A stretch of DNA of 16,866 bases, from positions 1 to 16,866 of the forward strand of contig SKXR01000025.1 in assembly GCA_007128275.1 (NCBI GenBank), written 5' to 3'. The DNA comes from Kiritimatiellia bacterium. Its GTDB lineage: Bacteria > Verrucomicrobiota > Kiritimatiellia > SLAD01. The notes under the pieces were generated by a model. That model had not been told where the DNA came from. It saw nothing but the letters and a program-made list of their open reading frames with translations, and did no database searches. The position numbers and the translations under genes are program-made. Position 1 is the stretch's first letter. Every line of letters begins with the position of its first letter. Below are positions 13,164-16,866 of this stretch, one piece after another.

Positions 13164-13305
13164 GCGATTTGACACCATGGCGAGTTGCCCCCGTCGGGCG
13201 CCAACCGCCTATGGACAACGAGGCCGAAGAAAACTAAAGTGTCGTCGATGATGAGTCCACGCGTTTGTGGCCGCAGACCGGGATCTGTGTTAGGTATCAC
13301 TCGCC

Positions 13306-14514
13306 ATGCATGTGAAGCGCATCGTTCAACTACGGGTCGCGGCCATACTGATTGTGGTATGGACCGTTTCCGCGGCCCACGCCGTGTACCGCGGGGACGA
13401 ATTCGAACCGCGCGATTACAACGTAGGGAACACCTTCTTCATCAACCGGGCCATGATTCGGCAGGGCACGGAGAATTGGGATCGGTACGAACGGGCCACC
13501 AATGCCTTCATCGGTTCGGCCGGATCATTGAGCAGCACCGATCTGTACCTTCATCAGCAGTTGAAGGTGCGCCACCCGCTGGAAGGAGCCTTCGCGTTTC
13601 AGGCCGATTATCTGCGCGATCGTGATTTCGATGGCGTCTTCCACCGCTTCACGCTGGGCCTGGAATATCGGCTCTCCCCGGAATGGGCCGTGGAACTGGT
13701 GGGCGAACCGTTGCCGGACAAGGAACACGCCGATATCGGCGGCGCGGTCTCGCGGCGGGGTGACTTGGTATATTGGCGGTTTCAATGGCTGTTTCCCGAC
13801 TTCGTCTTCGACAGCAAGAACCCCGACAACGCGCGCATGGAACGGAGTGCGCCCAACTTCCAATTCGACGCCCGCTATCAACCCGCCCCGCAATGGGATT
13901 TCCGCCTGCATGCCGACTTCGATCCGGCACGCCGACTGGTTAATCCCGAAGAATCCTTCCAGTTTCGGTTCAGAAAGTACCAGATGACGCTCGACGCGCG
14001 CTACCGCGTTTCGGAGGCCGAAGAGCTGCGCGCCTCCGTGGAAGGGGAATATTCCCGTCAACTCCGGGAAGGCCTGGAAACGAACGACCCCCGGGACTTT
14101 CAAACCGACCGCGATTACCTGATGGGCACGCTCGAATACCTCCGTCGCCTGGAACAGGACACGCACTTCCGGGCGGGCGGCATCTATGTCCGCCTCGACG
14201 AACTCAACGATTTCCCCAACAATCTGGAAGAATCACTCCTGCTCGATCGGCACGACAACATGCTCTACGCCGGGCGCTCCTGGCCGTTGCGGGACCGAAT
14301 CCACTTCAACTCGTTTGTGATCGTGAACGTGCTGAGCATGCGCAAGATTCGCGAGGACCCGGACGAAAGCGCCTCCTTCAATCGCTTTCTAGGAAGAGCC
14401 GCAGGCAGTATCGTTTTTCTGGGCCCGCAATACAACATCGAGGCGGGCGGCGCGGTGAGCCTGGACAGGACCCGGTTCGGCGGAGGATTTGCGCGGGTGT
14501 TTGTGGATTTCTGA
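13306..14514 (+). CDS. Predicted outer-membrane beta-barrel protein, unknown function
   Basis: I do not recognise this 402-residue protein as a named family. It has a signal peptide (positive MHVKR, hydrophobic core VAAILIVVWTV, probable cut after AHA at residue 26). The mature part is rich in alternating polar and hydrophobic strands with aromatic edges, such as FAFQADYLRDRDFDG, FTLGLEYRLSPEWAVELVGE, WRFQWLFPDFVFD and QMTLDARYRVS. The chain ends in FARVFVDF, whose terminal Phe is the usual signal for outer-membrane barrel assembly. It resembles porin-like barrels in style, and about 14-18 strands would fit the length. It converges on the zinc-knuckle gene with only 8 bases between stops. Its start (ATG 13306) has no good Shine-Dalgarno sequence; another in-frame start near it is not seen. 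A role in transport or envelope anchoring is only inference. Confidence 0.75.
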   Translation: MHVKRIVQLRVAAILIVVWTVSAAHAVYRGDEFEPRDYNVGNTFFINRAMIRQGTENWDRYERATNAFIGSAGSLSSTDLYLHQQLKVRHPLEGAFAFQADYLRDRDFDGVFHRFTLGLEYRLSPEWAVELVGEPLPDKEHADIGGAVSRRGDLVYWRFQWLFPDFVFDSKNPDNARMERSAPNFQFDARYQPAPQWDFRLHADFDPARRLVNPEESFQFRFRKYQMTLDARYRVSEAEELRASVEGEYSRQLREGLETNDPRDFQTDRDYLMGTLEYLRRLEQDTHFRAGGIYVRLDELNDFPNNLEESLLLDRHDNMLYAGRSWPLRDRIHFNSFVIVNVLSMRKIREDPDESASFNRFLGRAAGSIVFLGPQYNIEAGGAVSLDRTRFGGGFARVFVDF

Positions 14515-14522
14515 GCCGTCCG

Positions 14523-14954
14523 CTATAGATGGAATGTTCGCTCCTGCCGCCCCGGCGCCCATTGAGGACGGATCAAGCCGGTTGCCGCGCAGCGCTGGCA
14601 GCGTGTCGCGCCAATGACATAGCCGGAACGCGAATCACCACGTGGCTCTCTGGATGCATAGCGCCCCATGCCCTCACAATCCGCACACACATGAGTGTCC
14701 GGCGGCACGTAGAGCGTTCGAGAACCCGTAAAACCGCACACTTTGCACGCATACGAATGGTTCTGCCCCCGGCGATCCACAAAGGTGAGGCGCCCCTCTC
14801 CCTCACACGTGGGACACGTTATGATCCTGTGTCCCGAATCGGGTGTTTCCGGAACTTCCACGACCGGCGGCTCCGCCCGCAGATAAAGGTCGTAGTAGAG
14901 ATAACCGCCATAAGCGAGCGCCATCACCAAGGCCGACTGAACAAGAAACTTCAT
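14523..14954 (-). CDS. Membrane-anchored protein with four DnaJ-like CxxC zinc knuckles
   Basis: This 143-residue protein has an N-terminal hydrophobic helix (about residues 3-21, FLVQSALVMALAYGGYLYY) that probably anchors it in the inner membrane, then a linker rich in Pro and Glu. Four CxxC knuckles follow: CPTCEGEG (47-54), CKVCGFTG (70-77), CADCEGMG (90-97) and CQRCAATG (119-126). The spacing and CxxCxGxG pattern match the cysteine-rich domain of DnaJ, which binds two zinc ions and unfolded substrates. There is no J-domain, so it is not a Hsp70 co-chaperone by itself. ATG at 14952-14954 was chosen because AAGG lies upstream and the anchor helix begins there; the longer frame to 15122 crosses a C9 tract and lacks conservation. 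Redox sensing or assembly of an envelope complex are possible roles. Confidence 0.85.
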   Translation of the reverse strand: MKFLVQSALVMALAYGGYLYYDLYLRAEPPVVEVPETPDSGHRIITCPTCEGEGRLTFVDRRGQNHSYACKVCGFTGSRTLYVPPDTHVCADCEGMGRYASREPRGDSRSGYVIGATRCQRCAATGLIRPQWAPGRQERTFHL

Positions 14955-15442
14955 GTCTGCACAACCTTCCCCCGCAACCGCTGCGGGATATCCCCTGCGA
15001 ACGATTCCATGGGCCGCCCCCCCCCTTGGCATTGCTACACCACACAAGCACAAATACGGCTCCGGATCAATCCCAGACTTTCCCGCAGCACAGGACACCC
15101 AGGGCCATTCAGTTCTCTGCATCGCATTGGAAAGTGGTGGTTACCCTCTTTCTGGAGGGCGGAGCTATGCGACGCCGGGAACGTGAATGCAAATCTAACT
15201 GCCTCCATTTCTTTGCAACGCGACATCACGGGCTCGTATAACTCGCCCCTCCAAGGTGACTGGTTTTTTCGAAACGGGTTCATACACGCGAAGTTAGGTT
15301 GAAGAACGTATTGACCCTGACAGGACACCCCCCGACAGGTGAGCGCCGGGATGGATTCTACTTTTCGCTTTCATCCTTCCGCGGTCCTGCTAGTCTGCCC
15401 GCATACCCCCGAAACATTCGGTCAACATCACGGAGAGGTGGC
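14955..15442. other. Intergenic region upstream of purB, 488 bp, no gene seen
   Basis: The stretch between the zinc-knuckle gene and purB holds a run of nine C at 15017-15025, one copy of an interspersed ~33-bp repeat at 15150-15182, and a T6 run near 15269-15275. Frames crossing it on either strand lack family features. The purB promoter should lie between about 15300 and 15430, but no clear -35/-10 pair stands out. Confidence 0.6.
15150..15182 (+). repeat. Interspersed repeat, copy 1 (upstream of purB)
   Basis: The segment begins TTCTGGAGGGCGGAGCTA and ends GACGCCGGGAAC. A second copy at 16814-16847 matches it over about 33 bases in the same orientation, with one substitution (T for C at 15168) and one inserted G. 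GGCG and CGCC inside it could pair. The copies lie about 1.66 kb apart, one on each side of purB. Confidence 0.9.
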
Positions 15443-16735
15443 ATGGTTCCGCGTTATACCCGCCCTGAAATGGGCGCGATTTGGGAAGACAAGAACAAAT
15501 ACCGCACGTGGCTGCGGGTGGAAGTGCTCGCCTGCGAGGCGATGCACCGTCTCGGCCAGATCCCCGACGCGGACCTGAAACGCATCAGGAAACGCGCCGA
15601 TTTTTCTGTCGCGCGCATTGCGGAAATTGAAGCGGAAGTCGATCACGACGTCATCGCCTTCCTGACCAACGTGGCGGAACACGTGGGCCCGTCCGCCCGC
15701 TTCATCCACAAGGGATTGACCAGCTCGGACGTGCTCGACACCGCGCTGGCGGTGCAAATGGTGCAAGCGATCGACATCCTCATTCGCGATGTAAAAGGCG
15801 TCCGCAAAGCCGCCGCGGCGCAGGCGCGCAAACACAAATACACCCCCATGATCGGGCGTACGCACGGCATCCATGCGGAACCAATCACGTTCGGATTGAA
15901 GATGGCGCTGATGGTCGACGAGTTCGGACGCGCCCTCGAACGCCTCGAACGGGCGCGCGAAGTGGTGCGCGTCGGACAGTTATCCGGCGCGGTCGGCACC
16001 CACGCGCATCTGGATCCGTCCGTCGAGGCGTATGTCTGCCGAAAACTGAAATTGAAGCCCGCGGCGCTGTCCACGCAGATCCTGCAACGGGACCGTCACG
16101 CGGAGTATGTCACCGCGCTGGCACTCGTCGCCTCGTCCATCGAACGGTGGGCGCAGGAATTCCGGCATCTGCAACGCACGGAAGTGCATGAAGTGGAGGA
16201 ATTCTTTGGGAAAGGCCAGAAAGGGTCTTCCGCCATGCCGCACAAAAAGAACCCGATCATCGGCGAGCGGCTCTGCGGCATGGCCCGGCTCGTGCGCGGA
16301 TACGCGCTGGCCGCCATGGAGAATGTGCCGCTCTGGCATGAGCGCGATATCTCGCATTCCTCCGCCGAACGCGTTCTCCTGCCGGACGCGACCATCGCGC
16401 TCGATTACATGCTGGTCAAACTGGAGCATCTCGTGAAGACCCTCCGCGTGTTTCCGAAGAACATGAAAGCCAACCTCGACCTTACCCACGGCCTCATTCA
16501 TTCGCAACAGGTGCTGCTTTTGCTGACGGAAAAGGGCGTGAGCCGCGAGGATGCGTATCGCTGGGTGCAACGCAACGCCATGCGCGCATGGGAACAAGGC
16601 GAGGACTTCAAAGCGTTGCTCCAGGGCGATGCGGATGTGATGAAGAAGATTAGCGAAGAGGAACTGAACAAACTCTTTGACCTCAAACAGCATTTCCGAC
16701 AGGTGGACAAGACATTCAAGAAATTGGGGTTGTAA
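15443..16735 (+). CDS. purB: Adenylosuccinate lyase
   Basis: This 430-residue homotetrameric enzyme of the fumarase/aspartase superfamily acts twice in purine synthesis. It splits SAICAR to AICAR and adenylosuccinate to AMP, releasing fumarate each time. Diagnostic segments are RYTRPEMGAIWEDKNKY at the start, HKGLTSSDVLDTA (89-101), IGRTHGIHAEPITFG (137-151) with the catalytic His141, and the superfamily signature GSSAMPHKKNP (261-271) with the catalytic Ser on the mobile loop. Length is typical (about 430). ATG at 15443-15445 follows GGAGAGGTGG, a good ribosome-binding site; the frame is open upstream to 15299, but that part is unconserved. It stands alone, without other pur genes nearby, and is bracketed by the interspersed repeat. 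Identity is secure. Confidence 0.97.
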   Translation: MVPRYTRPEMGAIWEDKNKYRTWLRVEVLACEAMHRLGQIPDADLKRIRKRADFSVARIAEIEAEVDHDVIAFLTNVAEHVGPSARFIHKGLTSSDVLDTALAVQMVQAIDILIRDVKGVRKAAAAQARKHKYTPMIGRTHGIHAEPITFGLKMALMVDEFGRALERLERAREVVRVGQLSGAVGTHAHLDPSVEAYVCRKLKLKPAALSTQILQRDRHAEYVTALALVASSIERWAQEFRHLQRTEVHEVEEFFGKGQKGSSAMPHKKNPIIGERLCGMARLVRGYALAAMENVPLWHERDISHSSAERVLLPDATIALDYMLVKLEHLVKTLRVFPKNMKANLDLTHGLIHSQQVLLLLTEKGVSREDAYRWVQRNAMRAWEQGEDFKALLQGDADVMKKISEEELNKLFDLKQHFRQVDKTFKKLGL

Positions 16736-16813
16736 GTAAGGATGTAACCGGGGGGGCATGTTTCCGCGTGACCCGGATGCGCGTCCCTCGCCGCCATTCC
16801 GCGTGCACATGCA

Positions 16814-16847
16814 TTCTGGAGGGCGGAGCTACGCGACGCCGGGGAAC
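16814..16847 (+). repeat. Interspersed repeat, copy 2 (downstream of purB)
   Basis: Same orientation and nearly the same sequence as the copy at 15150-15182, with one substitution and one extra G in the GACGCCGGGGAAC end. It starts 78 bases after the purB stop. Sequence after it to the window end shows no gene. Confidence 0.9.
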
Positions 16848-16866
16848 ACGGTCTCGCATAGCTCGA

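Noticed and set aside
11779..13251. 490-codon plus-strand frame opposite gcvP
   Set aside because: It lies antisense within gcvP and is rich in Arg/His from codon-complement bias; no domain is visible.
15220..15280. Terminator-like GGGC/GCCC stem followed downstream by TTTTTT
   Set aside because: The stem is only four pairs and the T-run is about 30 bases away, so it does not form an intrinsic terminator.

Overview
This is a GC-rich bacterial chromosomal window. It looks Gram-negative: it encodes a probable outer-membrane beta-barrel protein, an exported thioredoxin-like protein and a UmuD-like LexA. The gene set, and the intergenic arrays of 7-bp repeats, would fit an uncultured member of the PVC group (for example Kiritimatiellota or another Verrucomicrobiota relative). 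That placement is inference only, because no rRNA or marker gene here settles it.

Left part (1-3838): the 3' end of gcvT (glycine cleavage T-protein) runs rightward. It converges on a leftward two-gene unit, a class I SAM methyltransferase followed by an RluA-type pseudouridine synthase. Diverging from that unit is an exported protein with a LolA-like N-terminal half and a TlpA-type thioredoxin domain (WCPPC).

SOS region (3839-5933): leftward lexA and a DinB-type Y-family DNA polymerase form a umuDC-like pair. A perfect ATACTGAAC-N4-GTTCAGTAT operator lies between the -35 and -10 elements of the lexA promoter. To the right is asnB (6073-7920), a glutamine-hydrolysing asparagine synthetase.

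Accessory pocket (7921-9043): a two-gene toxin-antitoxin module (PF09720-type antitoxin, ParE/RelE-type toxin) is bracketed by same-orientation copies of a 21-bp repeat. An inverted copy of the repeat core overlaps the antitoxin ribosome-binding site. The pocket abuts the 3' end of a tRNA-Leu(UAA) gene.

Right part (9098-16866): a class II-like histone deacetylase family protein lies downstream of a full-length fused gcvP, both leftward. A predicted outer-membrane protein (rightward) converges on a small membrane-anchored protein with four DnaJ-like CxxC knuckles (leftward). purB (rightward) is bracketed by two copies of a ~33-bp interspersed repeat.

The most unusual feature is a set of five arrays of degenerate 7-bp repeats (474-529, 1201-1263, 3754-3830, 5202-5291, 10052-10195). 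Each lies within about 0-15 bases downstream of the stop codon of a leftward gene. Heptamer words differ between arrays, but some are shared, and two arrays are built as inverted repeats able to form long hairpins with a common TTGAGCG in the loop. They resemble in style the short tandemly repeated repetitive (STRR) heptamers of cyanobacteria, and no feature I can name explains them fully.
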